Origin: RPQJ01 sp963746325 | GTDB taxonomy: Bacteria; Pseudomonadota; Gammaproteobacteria; Steroidobacterales; Steroidobacteraceae | Length of the DNA stretch: 64,000 nucleotides | Reading direction: 5' to 3' | NCBI GenBank assembly: GCA_963746325.1 | Contig: CAVVBC010000024.1 | Span: 186,001-250,000 of the forward strand | Position numbers and translations under genes: made by a program | The notes under the pieces: generated by a model | Databases searched by the model: none | Seen by the model: the letters and a program-made list of their open reading frames with translations, nothing else | What the model was told of the DNA's origin: nothing | Part shown: positions 25,010 through 35,238 of the stretch, one piece after another | How positions within the stretch are numbered: position 1 is the first letter of the stretch | Layout: each line of letters begins with the position of its first letter

Positions 25010-26413
25010 GCGTTGCGACCAGCAGGTCGCTGACTTCGTCACGCAGCGTCGTATCCACCGCGCCGGCCGTGCGCACGGCGCCCCACAATTCGCTCCGGTC
25101 CCTGCGGGCCATCGCAGCCGTGACCGCAGCTTCCCAGCGCGGCGCGGGCTCGCTCAGCTGGAACTCGCCCCGGCCGCGACCGAAGTGCGCGACCGCCAGG
25201 TATCGCACCAGCGCTGCAGCCAGACCGGGCCTCGAGGAACTCATCGGACCAGCGGACCGTATCGCCGGGCTGGCCCCGTTCTGCGTTGTAGCGCTGCGTC
25301 AGTTTGCGTGCACCCAGCGCGCCGGCGATGCCGCCGATGAGCGCGCCCGCTCCGAACGTGAGCCCGCCCGCTGCGACGTCGGCCGCCAGGCCGCCGAGCG
25401 CGCCGGAGACGAGGCCGCCCCACAAGCCGGCCTTGTCCGCATCGGGCGCACGATTCGTCGCGAAGGCGGCACCCACCTGGCGCAGGATCTCGTCGCTTGC
25501 AGAACCGGTGAGCCCATGCAGCGCCACCAGTGCCGCCGTACTCTCGCGCACCGCACCGTCCAGCCGCTCGAGCATCGCGGCGCGCGCGCTTGCCTCGGCC
25601 TCGCTCAGCGCGCCGTTCCCGCCGCCCTGCATGACGCGGCCCACTTTCTCCTTGAGCGAGGCGGATGGAATGTGCGCCTCGTCCCGCGCCATCGCCGCCA
25701 GCTGCGCGAGCGAGGACGTCCGCGCTGCGACCCAGCGTGTCGAGATCGCGCTCCCGCCACGCGAGCGTGATGCCGCTGAATGCGGTGCGTGCCGCCTCCG
25801 GAACGCATTCCGCGATGGCGTCGAGCAGCGCGTGCTCGTGCAGCCAGCAGCGGGCAAAGGCGTCGAAGGGCAGCACGCGTCGCGGACGGCGTGGATCATG
25901 CTGGCGCAGCGCCGATTCCCAGCGTTCGACGAGACTGCGTTCCTGCGCGGCGTCGGTCCGCGTGCCGATCTGGTTGAGCAGCACGAGCGCTGGCTTGTCG
26001 AGCCAGTCGAGGATCTGCAGCTCGGGCTCGACATACCCGGCCGCAGGGTCTTCGCTCGCGTTCACGACGTACAGGATCACGTCGGCCGATTCGCGCGCCG
26101 CGCGCATCGCCTGCTGGCTGCACCAGAACGCGCGATCGGCGAGCCGGTCCCACACCTGCGACAGGAACCAGCCGATGGGCTGGCCGCTTGCAGCAAGCCG
26201 GCGCTGCAGGCGCACGCTGTCGCCGAACCCCGGCGTGTCCCAGAGCACGAGTTCGTCACCCGTGGCGCTGCGCAACAGCACATGGGACTCGGCCACTTCG
26301 GTGACGTGAGCACGGTCCATCACGGCCCCGATGTCACGGCGCAGCAGCGTACGAGCGAGCGTGGTCTTGCCGACGTTCGTATGCGACAACAGCGCGAGGC
26401 TGATTGTCGTCAC
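24957..26413 (-). pseudogene. DUF3482 GTP-binding protein, two frameshifts
   Basis: A YjgA/Era-like GTPase with the G1 motif HTNVGKTTLARTL, G3 DTPGFGDS and G4-like VLLNQIGT. A C-terminal domain with a glycine-rich hydrophobic pair (GGLVSGALGGLAADVA, FGAGALIGGIAGALGARK) could insert into membrane. The frames change near 25725 and near 25240; the last piece reads GLAAALVRYLAVAHFGRG. GTG 26413 overlaps the upstream TGA in the form GTGA, so translation is coupled to the DUF2868 gene. The pair DUF2868-DUF3482 is a recurrent couple of unknown function. Confidence 0.85.
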
Positions 26414-27948
26414 GAGTAGCGGGTCCGGCAGGCGCGCTGCACGCACTCGACGTCGGCTGGTGCGACGTTGGCGTCGACTGCAGCTGCCGCCAGATCGACC
26501 AGGCACGCCTCGAAGCCATGGGCGCGGACGAATTCGCGCCATGCGGCGCGCCGTTGTTCGATCTGGCCGGACAACGAGGCATCGCCACCCAGTCGCGCGA
26601 GATAGGGCGTCTCGTCCACCAGCACCACGACACGCGCAGGTGCAGCCGTCGGCGCGGCGCGAGTGCCGGCCAGGCGCAACACCTCGCCATGATTTTCCAC
26701 CTCGGGCGTGGCGGCCATGTTGAACAGCCAGACCTCGACGTCGGCGGCCACACCGCCCGCGGACGTGGCCAGCGCCGCCTCGTCACCGTATTTGAGCGTC
26801 GGCGCAAACTCGATGCGCGTATCGCCACCGAACGCGGCACGCAGCAGGTTCTGCACGCCTCGCTCGGACGCCGCGCCCGGCTCGTAGGAAAATGCCGTCA
26901 ACCGAGCGACCTGTGCCGGCAAGGCCGCGTTGCTGCCGCCGAGGATTCCACGCGCATAGGTGAGGAGGGCTTCGGGCGGCGTGAGGTTCGCTGCGGCTCG
27001 ACCGAGCCGTACGGTAGCAAGCACTGCCAGCAGCAGCCGCGGCACGACGACGTACAGCATCGCCGTAGCCGACATCAGGTGAATCCAGGGCGCCGCGGGC
27101 CCGCCACCCAGCCCGTTCCTCCAGTGCAGCGCCGACGTCGCCGCGGTGTCTGCCGGCAAGCCGATCCCTGTAGCGACCGCCGCGGGCCCGTAAATCCAGC
27201 CGAGCAGCGTGCGCACCTGCTCCGCCCCGAGGAAAGTGCTCTCCCAGCCGGCGCGATACTCGAGGGCGATGCCACGGAGATAGAACCCTGCGATCAAGCC
27301 GGTCGCGACCGCGGCCGAACCGAGGTGAAACAGTCGCTGCCCCTGCAGCGCGAGCAATGGCTGCGCCAGCGGCCACCATTCCCCGGAGAACTTGCGCAAG
27401 GCGGCCGACAAGGGGCGGTGATAGAACCCCGACTGCTTGATCAGGCGCGCCGCGCGCTGCCAGCCCCAACGGGCGGGCCACAGCAGCCACGGGGGAACCA
27501 GCCCGCTCACGCCAGGCACCGAGGTTCGCCGCGCGCTCACCGCGGACACGAGCAGCAACGCGTACACGACGAGATTCCAGACCACCACGCCCAGCAGCGG
27601 AAATGCCAGGATCTCGATGCGGACGCGACTGTCGTACAGCGAGAGCACCAGTCCCAGCACGACCGCGGCCGGCAGCATGAGCCAGCCGGCGACGGCCAGC
27701 CCGGACTCGAGCTCGAGTGCCTTCGTGACCACGGGATGGCGTTCGGCGAGCCGGGCCTGCAGCAGGCTCGCCCGGTCGGCAAGCACGGCCCACGCGTGTG
27801 CCTGGGCGTCGTCCTGTTGCGGCGTGCGGGTGCGCAATGCGTCCCGCGTCGCCGCTGCGCGCTCGGCCAGTGGCAGCACGGCGCCGTCGGGGTCTTGCTC
27901 CTCGACGTTCTTGACCAGCAGGATCGATCGCAGCGCGTTCGCGTTCAT
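26410..27948 (-). CDS. DUF2868 membrane protein, partner of the GTPase
   Basis: A protein of 512 residues with several hydrophobic helices (AVAGWLMLPAAVVLGLVLSL, FPLLGVVVWNLVVYALLLVS, GSAAVATGLIAGFYLRGI, MLYVVVPRLLLAVLATVR). It has a soluble C-terminal part with AADVEVWLFNMAATPEVENH and ARVVVLVDETPY. This matches DUF2868, which is nearly always followed by a DUF3482 GTPase, as here through a GTGA overlap. The function is unknown; a GTP-controlled membrane process is inference. ATG 27948 is 108 bases from the divergent ABC exporter start. Confidence 0.88.
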   Translation of the reverse strand: MNANALRSILLVKNVEEQDPDGAVLPLAERAAATRDALRTRTPQQDDAQAHAWAVLADRASLLQARLAERHPVVTKALELESGLAVAGWLMLPAAVVLGLVLSLYDSRVRIEILAFPLLGVVVWNLVVYALLLVSAVSARRTSVPGVSGLVPPWLLWPARWGWQRAARLIKQSGFYHRPLSAALRKFSGEWWPLAQPLLALQGQRLFHLGSAAVATGLIAGFYLRGIALEYRAGWESTFLGAEQVRTLLGWIYGPAAVATGIGLPADTAATSALHWRNGLGGGPAAPWIHLMSATAMLYVVVPRLLLAVLATVRLGRAAANLTPPEALLTYARGILGGSNAALPAQVARLTAFSYEPGAASERGVQNLLRAAFGGDTRIEFAPTLKYGDEAALATSAGGVAADVEVWLFNMAATPEVENHGEVLRLAGTRAAPTAAPARVVVLVDETPYLARLGGDASLSGQIEQRRAAWREFVRAHGFEACLVDLAAAAVDANVAPADVECVQRACRTRYS

Positions 27949-28056
27949 TCAGTCCAGGCTTGGCGTTATTCGGTGGACTTGCGAGCACCCGCAGTCTAGC
28001 AAGACCGTCACGCCCGCGAGCGCCATGGTATTTTGCGCGGCCGAGGGAGTCCCGCC

Positions 28057-29940
28057 GTGTTCCGCCGATTCGAGAAACTGGTCGAAACCTACCCCGACAC
28101 GAAGCCGGTGACGCCACCGCGCTCGTTTTTCGCTTTCCTCTGGCAAAGCACGGCCGGACTGCGACCGTACATCTTCACGATGACGCTCTGCACGGCGCTG
28201 ATCGCGGCCTTCGAAGCGCTGCTGTTCGCCATGCTCGGCCAGCTGGTCGACTGGCTTGCCACGACCGAACCTTCCCAACTGTGGGCCACCCACCGCCAGC
28301 AACTGCTGCTGCTGGGCGGGGTACTTGCCGCCAGCCCGCTGGTGGTCTGGGCTTTCGCCCTGCTCAAGTACCAGGTGCTGTTCGCCAATTTTCCCATGCG
28401 GCTGCGCTGGAACTTCCACCGGCTGATGCTCGGGCAGAGCATGAGCTTCTACCAGGACGAGTTCGCCGGCCGCGTCGCAACCAAGGTGATGCAGACGGCA
28501 CTGGCGGTGCGCGACGCCTGGCTCACCGCGACGGACATCCTCGCGTTCATCGTCATCTATTTCCTGACCATGCTCGCCATCGTGGGCACGTTCGACCTGC
28601 GCCTGCTGCTGCCGTTTGGCGGCTGGCTGCTGTTGTACACGGCGGCGCTCGTGTACTTCGTCCCCCGGCTCGGCAAGGTGGCCGCCGAGCAGGCCGACGC
28701 GCGCTCGCTGATGACCGGACGCGTGACCGATGCCTACACCAACATCGCGACGGTCAAGCTGTTCTCGCACGCCAGTCGCGAGGCGGGTTTTGCGCGCGCA
28801 TCGATGCAGGAGTTCATGGTCACGGCCTACGCCCAGGGCCGCCTGGTCAGCGGCTTCGAGATCGCCAATCACGTGCTGAGCATGCTGCTCATCGCGGCCA
28901 CCGCGGGTGTGGCGCTGTGGCTGTGGATACAGGGCGAGGTGGGCGTCGGCGCGGTCGCGGCCGCCAGCGCGATGGCGTTGCGCCTGAACGGCATCGCGCA
29001 CTGGATCATGTGGGAGGTCGCGTCGCTGTTCGAGCACGTCGGCACCGTCGAGGATGGCATGCGCACCCTGTCGCGGGCGCATGCGGTCGTCGACGAACCG
29101 GCCGCCCAGCCGCTGCGCGTCACCCGTGGCGAGGTGCGCTTCGAACACGTCACCTTCGCCTATGGCGGCGACCGCGCGGTCATCGATGACCTGAACCTGC
29201 ACATCCGGCCGGGCGAAAAGATCGGCCTCGTCGGACGCTCCGGCGCGGGCAAGAGCACCGTGGTGAACCTGCTCCTGCGCTTCTACGACGTCGAACGCGG
29301 CGCGATCCGGATCGACGGCCAGGACATCGCGCATGTCACCCAGGACAGCCTGCGGGCGCAGATCGGCATGGTCACGCAGGACACGTCGCTGTTGCACCGC
29401 TCCGTGCGGGACAATGTCGTCTACGGACGACCCGACGCCGACGACGGCGCCATGATCGCAGCGGCGAAGCGTGCGGAGGCGCACGATTTCATCGAGCGCC
29501 TGGTCGACGCCAAGGGCCGTCGCGGCTATGACGCCCACGTCGGTGAGCGCGGCGTCAAGTTGAGCGGTGGCCAGCGCCAGCGCATCGCGATCGCCCGGGT
29601 GATGCTGAAGGACGCGCCGATCCTGCTGCTGGACGAGGCCACCAGCGCGCTCGACAGCGAGGTCGAGAACGCGATCCAGCAGAGCCTGTACCGCCTCATG
29701 GAAGGCAAGACGGTCGTCGCCATTGCGCACCGGCTCTCGACCATCGCCGCGATGGACCGCCTGATCGTCATGGACAAGGGCCGCATCGTCGAGCAAGGCA
29801 ACCACCGCGAGCTGCTCGCACAGGGTGGCCTGTACGCCCGGCTCTGGGCACACCAGAGCGGTGGGTTCCTCGGCGAGGACGACGACGACCCGACTGCCAC
29901 TGCAGACGCGACGCCAGCTCGCACCATGAACGCGAACTGA
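28057..29940 (+). CDS. ABC transporter, fused permease and ATPase (exporter type)
   Basis: A homodimeric type-IV ABC exporter half-transporter of about 627 residues. Six membrane helices come first (YIFTMTLCTALIAAFEALLF, ILAFIVIYFLTMLAIVGTF, LLPFGGWLLLYTAALVYF and others). The nucleotide-binding domain follows with Walker A GLVGRSGAGKSTV, Q-loop GMVTQDTSLL, signature VKLSGGQRQRIAIARVM, Walker B ILLLDEATS and the H-loop VAIAHRLSTI. GTG 28057 is preceded by CGAGGGAG at seven bases; the TTG start at 28033 lacks such a site. The substrate (lipid or drug) is not determinable. Confidence 0.95.
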   Translation: MFRRFEKLVETYPDTKPVTPPRSFFAFLWQSTAGLRPYIFTMTLCTALIAAFEALLFAMLGQLVDWLATTEPSQLWATHRQQLLLLGGVLAASPLVVWAFALLKYQVLFANFPMRLRWNFHRLMLGQSMSFYQDEFAGRVATKVMQTALAVRDAWLTATDILAFIVIYFLTMLAIVGTFDLRLLLPFGGWLLLYTAALVYFVPRLGKVAAEQADARSLMTGRVTDAYTNIATVKLFSHASREAGFARASMQEFMVTAYAQGRLVSGFEIANHVLSMLLIAATAGVALWLWIQGEVGVGAVAAASAMALRLNGIAHWIMWEVASLFEHVGTVEDGMRTLSRAHAVVDEPAAQPLRVTRGEVRFEHVTFAYGGDRAVIDDLNLHIRPGEKIGLVGRSGAGKSTVVNLLLRFYDVERGAIRIDGQDIAHVTQDSLRAQIGMVTQDTSLLHRSVRDNVVYGRPDADDGAMIAAAKRAEAHDFIERLVDAKGRRGYDAHVGERGVKLSGGQRQRIAIARVMLKDAPILLLDEATSALDSEVENAIQQSLYRLMEGKTVVAIAHRLSTIAAMDRLIVMDKGRIVEQGNHRELLAQGGLYARLWAHQSGGFLGEDDDDPTATADATPARTMNAN

Positions 29941-29963
29941 CGCAACGCAACCGGAGACTGCGC

Positions 29964-31817
29964 ATGCAACGACTTCTGTCCATCCTGATCCTGGGGACCT
30001 TCGTGACCTTTCACCCTGCCCGCGCCGTGGGCGCCGACGACATCAAGACCATCGTCACGGATTTCGACGCCTACAGCCGCGCGCAGGATCCGGTCCGCGC
30101 CGCGCAGCGCGGGGATGCCGCCGCCGCACGTACCTGGCCCGACAATTCACCGGCAGCGATTGCCGCCCGCAAGGCGTCACTGCAGCAGTTCGAGCAGCGC
30201 TTGCGTGCAGCGCCGGCCGCCGGCCTCGCCGCCGAAGACGCGCTGAACCGGGAATTGTTGCTTGGCCGCGTCGGCCTCGCCCTGGACGGCTTCCAGTTCG
30301 ACGAGGAGCGTCTGGCCTTCATCAGCGGTGACGGCTTCTACACGACGGCCGATTACGCTGCGCTGAACACGCCGATCGACTCGGTCGCCGATGGCGAAGC
30401 GTGGCTGGCGCGACTCGAGGCGCTGCCGGCCTACTACGCCCGCGAGACGGCCAACCTGCAGCGCGGCATCGACACCGGTTTCACGCAGCCGCGCCGCACG
30501 GTCGAACGCGCGATCGCCGACGTGCGCGGGCAGGTTGCCCAGCCTGCCGCAACCACGCCCCTGCTCGCCCCGTTGCGCAATGTATCGAAGTCGCTGCCGG
30601 CCGCGGAGGTCGCAGCGCTCGAGACCCGCGCGCGCAATGTCGTCGCGACGCAGGTGAAGCCGGCGCAGCAGTCCCTGCTCGAGTTCCTGGAGCGCGCTTA
30701 CCTGCCTGCCGCGCGACCGGACATCGGCATCGGCACCGTGGCGCAGGGCGAGGCCTACTACGCGTACCTCGCGCGCAGGCACACCTCGACGACGATGACG
30801 CCCGCCGAGATTCACGCACTCGGCGAGCGCGAGGTGCAGCGCATTCGCGCGCGCATGGAGCAAACGATCGCCCAGGCGGGCTTCGAGGGTTCCCTCCAGG
30901 ATTTCCTCGCCGCCGTCCGCAAGGATTCGCGCTTCTACGTCGACGCCGACGAGTACGGCCGCCGCTGCGCCGAGGTGGCGAAGCGCGCCGACTTCGCGAT
31001 GCCGAAGTACTTCGGCCGCCTGCCACGGCTGTCCTACGGCGTGATGCCGATGCCCGCGGGCCTCGAGAGCAGCGCCAACGGTTACCTCCCCGGCACTCCG
31101 GAACAGGGCGTCGCGGGCATGGTCGTCTACAAGCCGTGGATGGCGGAGAAGATGCCCACGTTCGGCATTGCCGCCTGGGTGCTGCACGAAGGCGTGCCCG
31201 GCCATCATCACCAGATCTCGCTGAGCCAGGAGTTGACCGACCTGCCGGAGTTCCGTCGCGCCGACGACGTCACTGCGTACGTCGAAGGCTGGGGACTTTA
31301 CTCCGAGTACCTCGGCGAGGAGATGGGCATCTATCGCGATCCGTACGAGCAGTTCGGCCGCCTGTCGCTCGAGATCTGGCGCGCGTGCCGGCTCGTGATC
31401 GACACCGGCATGCACGTGATGGGCTGGTCACGTGAGCGCGCGATGGCTTGCCTGCAGGAGAACAGCGCCCTCGCGCCGCAGGAAATCGAATTCGAAGTGG
31501 ATCGCTACATCGCCTGGCCGGGACAGGCGCTGGCGTACAAGGTGGGCGAACTCAAGATCATCGAGCTGCGCAAGCGCGCAGCCCAGCGCCTCGGCGCGAA
31601 GTTCGACCTGCGCGAGTTCCACGACCTGCTGCTCGGCGCAGGCCCGATGCCGCTCGACGTGCTCGAGGCTCGCGTGGACCGGTGGAGCGAAGCGCGCCTG
31701 GGCTCCCCGCAGCGCGCTGAGTCGACAGAAGTAACCACGTCGGAGCCAACGACCGCAGGCAGCGAGTGGCGCTGCGCTAGTCTCGTCTGGACGCGGCGCT
31801 TTGCACGCCGCGCATGA
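29964..31817 (+). CDS. DUF885 zinc metallopeptidase, exported
   Basis: A protein of 617 residues with a signal peptide (LLSILILGTFVTFHPARAVGA). The helical body is that of DUF885, a family related to M32-like carboxypeptidases. The zinc motif is VLHEGVPGHHHQISLS (HExxGHH), and a downstream glutamate is in DDVTAYVEGWGLYSE. The domain LESSANGYLPGTPEQGVAGM is typical. It probably hydrolyses peptides in the periplasm; the substrate is unknown. It begins 24 bases after the ABC exporter stop, so cotranscription is likely. The last 30 residues are Arg/Thr-rich and not conserved. Confidence 0.88.
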   Translation: MQRLLSILILGTFVTFHPARAVGADDIKTIVTDFDAYSRAQDPVRAAQRGDAAAARTWPDNSPAAIAARKASLQQFEQRLRAAPAAGLAAEDALNRELLLGRVGLALDGFQFDEERLAFISGDGFYTTADYAALNTPIDSVADGEAWLARLEALPAYYARETANLQRGIDTGFTQPRRTVERAIADVRGQVAQPAATTPLLAPLRNVSKSLPAAEVAALETRARNVVATQVKPAQQSLLEFLERAYLPAARPDIGIGTVAQGEAYYAYLARRHTSTTMTPAEIHALGEREVQRIRARMEQTIAQAGFEGSLQDFLAAVRKDSRFYVDADEYGRRCAEVAKRADFAMPKYFGRLPRLSYGVMPMPAGLESSANGYLPGTPEQGVAGMVVYKPWMAEKMPTFGIAAWVLHEGVPGHHHQISLSQELTDLPEFRRADDVTAYVEGWGLYSEYLGEEMGIYRDPYEQFGRLSLEIWRACRLVIDTGMHVMGWSRERAMACLQENSALAPQEIEFEVDRYIAWPGQALAYKVGELKIIELRKRAAQRLGAKFDLREFHDLLLGAGPMPLDVLEARVDRWSEARLGSPQRAESTEVTTSEPTTAGSEWRCASLVWTRRFARRA

Positions 31818-31831
31818 CCGGAGCGGCGACG

Positions 31832-31942
31832 ATGGGCATGAACGAACTTATCCTGATAGGCACCGGCCTCGTGGTGGCCCGCGTCCTGTACCTCTGGTAC
31901 GCGGCGCCTGCGCTCGCGCGCAAGCCCGCGCGCCGACGCTGA
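31832..31942 (+). CDS. 36-residue membrane peptide
   Basis: This short frame reads MGMNELILIGTGLVVARVLY, then LWYAAPALARKPARRR. It is one hydrophobic helix followed by a positively charged tail, the shape of a single-pass small protein with its C-terminus in the cytoplasm. GGAG lies eight bases before the ATG. It starts 14 bases after the DUF885 stop on the same strand, so it is placed to be translated from the same message. It belongs to no family that I recognise. Confidence 0.5.
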   Translation: MGMNELILIGTGLVVARVLYLWYAAPALARKPARRR

Positions 31943-31996
31943 CTCAGGGCATCGCACCCGGCAAGCGGGGCTGCCTCAGGCCGCCGCCCGCGTTCG

Positions 31997-32918
31997 TCAG
32001 CGCTCGAACTCGACCGTGACGTGCACGAGTTCGTCGTGAATCGCGAGCGCGTCGCGCACTTCGGCGGCGTGCAGGGCCTGCGTGCCGGCCAGGTGCACGA
32101 TGCAGGCATACTTGCCGCGACCCACGCGCCACACGTGCAGGTCGCGCAATTGCGGCGTGCCGGGCAGCGTGGCGATCACGTCACGCACCTCCTGCACCAC
32201 CGGCGCGTCCATCTCCGCATCGAGCAGCACGCGACCCGTATCGCGCAGCAGGCCGATGGCCCAGCGCCCGACCAGCACCGTACCGACGATTCCCATGACG
32301 GGGTCGAGCCAGTGCGGCCCCGAGATACTTGCCGCCGACCAGCGCAATGATCGCCAGCACCGACGTCGCCGCGTCCGCCACGACGTGCAGATAGGCTGAC
32401 CGGAGGTTCAGGTCGTGGTGGGCATGACTGCGTTCGTGGCCGTGTTCATGGCCATGAGCATGGCCGTGGTCGTGTCCGCCCGCGAGCAGCCAGGCGGACA
32501 GCAGGTTGACTCCCAATCCCAGGATCGCGACAGGAATGGCCTCATCGAAGCGGATGGGCGCGGGCTGCAGCAGCCGCGATACCGATTCGATGCCCATGTA
32601 GGCCGCGACGCCGAGCAGGAACACCGCGCTGGTGTAGCCACCGAGCACCTCGATTTTCCAGGTCCCGAACGCGAAGCGGGGGTCATGCGCGTGTCGCCGT
32701 GCGAGGGCGTACGCGAACGCCGACACTCCGAGCGCCAGCGCGTGCGAGCTCATGTGCCAGCCATCGGCCAGCAGCGCCATCGACCCCAGCACGGTGCCCG
32801 CGGCGATCTCGACGACCATCATCGCCAGGGTGAGCCACATCACCTGGCGCGTGCGGCGCTCGGCCACCGGATTGCTGGTGTCGAAGACGTGGACGTGGTG
32901 ATGACCGGGCGCTGGCAT
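31997..32918 (-). pseudogene. Cation-diffusion-facilitator efflux protein (DmeF-like), one frameshift
   Basis: A CDF-family metal/proton antiporter. It begins MPAPGHHHVHVFDTSNPVAE, close to DmeF. Helix II carries GSMALLADGWHMSSHALAL (HxxxD metal site), and a His-rich cytoplasmic loop (GGHDHGHAHGHEHGHERS) precedes helix V with YLHVVADAATSVLAIIALVG. A second frame then gives the C-terminal cytoplasmic domain (DPVMGIVGTVLVGRWAIGLL ... LHVWRVGRGKYACIVHL). The break is near 32330. It expels divalent cations such as Co or Zn; specificity is inferred only from DmeF similarity. Confidence 0.87.
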
Positions 32919-32996
32919 GATCGGATCCACGGTGCTGCGTCGCCCGCGGCGGCGCTTCGAAAGGCGCCGCATTATGCCGCCTTTCTGCGGCCGAAT

Positions 32997-34226
<1,230 letters not shown>

Positions 34227-34283
34227 GGCCACTCTCTCCGGGTCGGGACAGGCCGCCAGTCTAGGTCAACCGCGGTATTTACC

Positions 34284-34316
34284 ATGTGCAATGTTTTGAT
34301 GAATACTCATGCACAT
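34284..34316. promoter_or_regulatory. Inverted repeat between acyl-CoA dehydrogenase and LysR genes
   Basis: ATGTGCA at 34284-34290 is matched by TGCACAT at 34310-34316, 19 bases later, in the short divergent intergenic region. This is a plausible LysR binding site. Its right arm overlaps the LysR start, suggesting autoregulation. Confidence 0.45.
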
Positions 34317-35238
34317 CATGCATTTGTCGCGAATCGACCTGAACCTGCTGCTGGTCTTCGACACCGTTCACGCGGCCGGCAGCATCACTGCGGCCAGCCG
34401 TCGGCTCAACCTGTCGCAGCCGGCGGTCAGCCACGCACTCGCCCGCCTGCGCGAACTCCTGGGCGACCCTCTGTTCGAACGACAAGGACGCGGCATCGCA
34501 CCCACGCCCTTTGCCCGCTCGATCGCGGGGCCGATCCGTGACGCGCTCGGTGCAATGGAGCGGACCCTGCAACTGGCGACACGGTTCGAGCCCACGCAGG
34601 CCGAGCGCACCTTCCGCATCGGATTGCGCGAGGCGCTCGAGCCGAGCGTGCTGCCGCCGCTCGCACGAGCTGTCTGCGGTGGCGGGCCGGGCCTCGGTCT
34701 CGCCTGCGCGCGCCACGACCGTCCGCGGCTCGAGTCCGACCTGGCCGTGGGCGAGTTCGACGTCGCGTTCGACGTGCGCCTGCCCGCCATCGCAGAGCGT
34801 ACTCCGCACGAACGTGTGCTGGTCGACCGGCTGGTCATCGTCGCGCGCAAGCACCACCCGGTGCTGCGGCGTCTCAAGCGTCGCGGGTGGAACGTGGACG
34901 CCTACCTCGCGCTCGACCACGTGCAGGTTTCATCGCGCCGGCGCGGGCCCTCGCTCGAAGACCTTGCGCTGCAGGCTGCCGGCAAAAGGCGCCGCATCCG
35001 GTTGCGCTGCCAGAGCCATGCCGCCGCCTGCCGCGCTGTCGCCGGCACGGACCTGGTGGCGACGATTCCCGAGTCCTACGCCCGCCAGGTGCTCGACCCG
35101 GAATCCAACCAGCTGGTGACGCTGCCGCTCGACGACATCACCCTGGAAACCTACATGTACTGGCCGGCGAATGCCGACCATGACGCAGCCAACCGCTGGC
35201 TGCGCGACCAGGTGCGAGCGGCATTGGGCGGCCGCTAG
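34309..35238 (+). CDS. LysR-family transcriptional regulator
   Basis: A regulator of 309 residues. The N-terminal winged helix is classical (LSRIDLNLLLVFDTVHAAGS, SQPAVSHALARLRELLGDPL), followed by a NodD/PcpR-like effector domain. ATG 34318 (MHLSRIDLN) is an equally good start. The stop codon shares the sequence CTAG with the stop of the convergent PatZ gene. By position it is the likely regulator of the divergent acyl-CoA dehydrogenase. Confidence 0.9.
   Translation: MHIMHLSRIDLNLLLVFDTVHAAGSITAASRRLNLSQPAVSHALARLRELLGDPLFERQGRGIAPTPFARSIAGPIRDALGAMERTLQLATRFEPTQAERTFRIGLREALEPSVLPPLARAVCGGGPGLGLACARHDRPRLESDLAVGEFDVAFDVRLPAIAERTPHERVLVDRLVIVARKHHPVLRRLKRRGWNVDAYLALDHVQVSSRRRGPSLEDLALQAAGKRRRIRLRCQSHAAACRAVAGTDLVATIPESYARQVLDPESNQLVTLPLDDITLETYMYWPANADHDAANRWLRDQVRAALGGR

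Noticed and set aside
27949..29853. Long minus-strand frame opposite the ABC exporter
   Set aside because: The sense strand carries all ABC motifs; the antisense product is Asp/Arg/Gln-rich low-complexity sequence.
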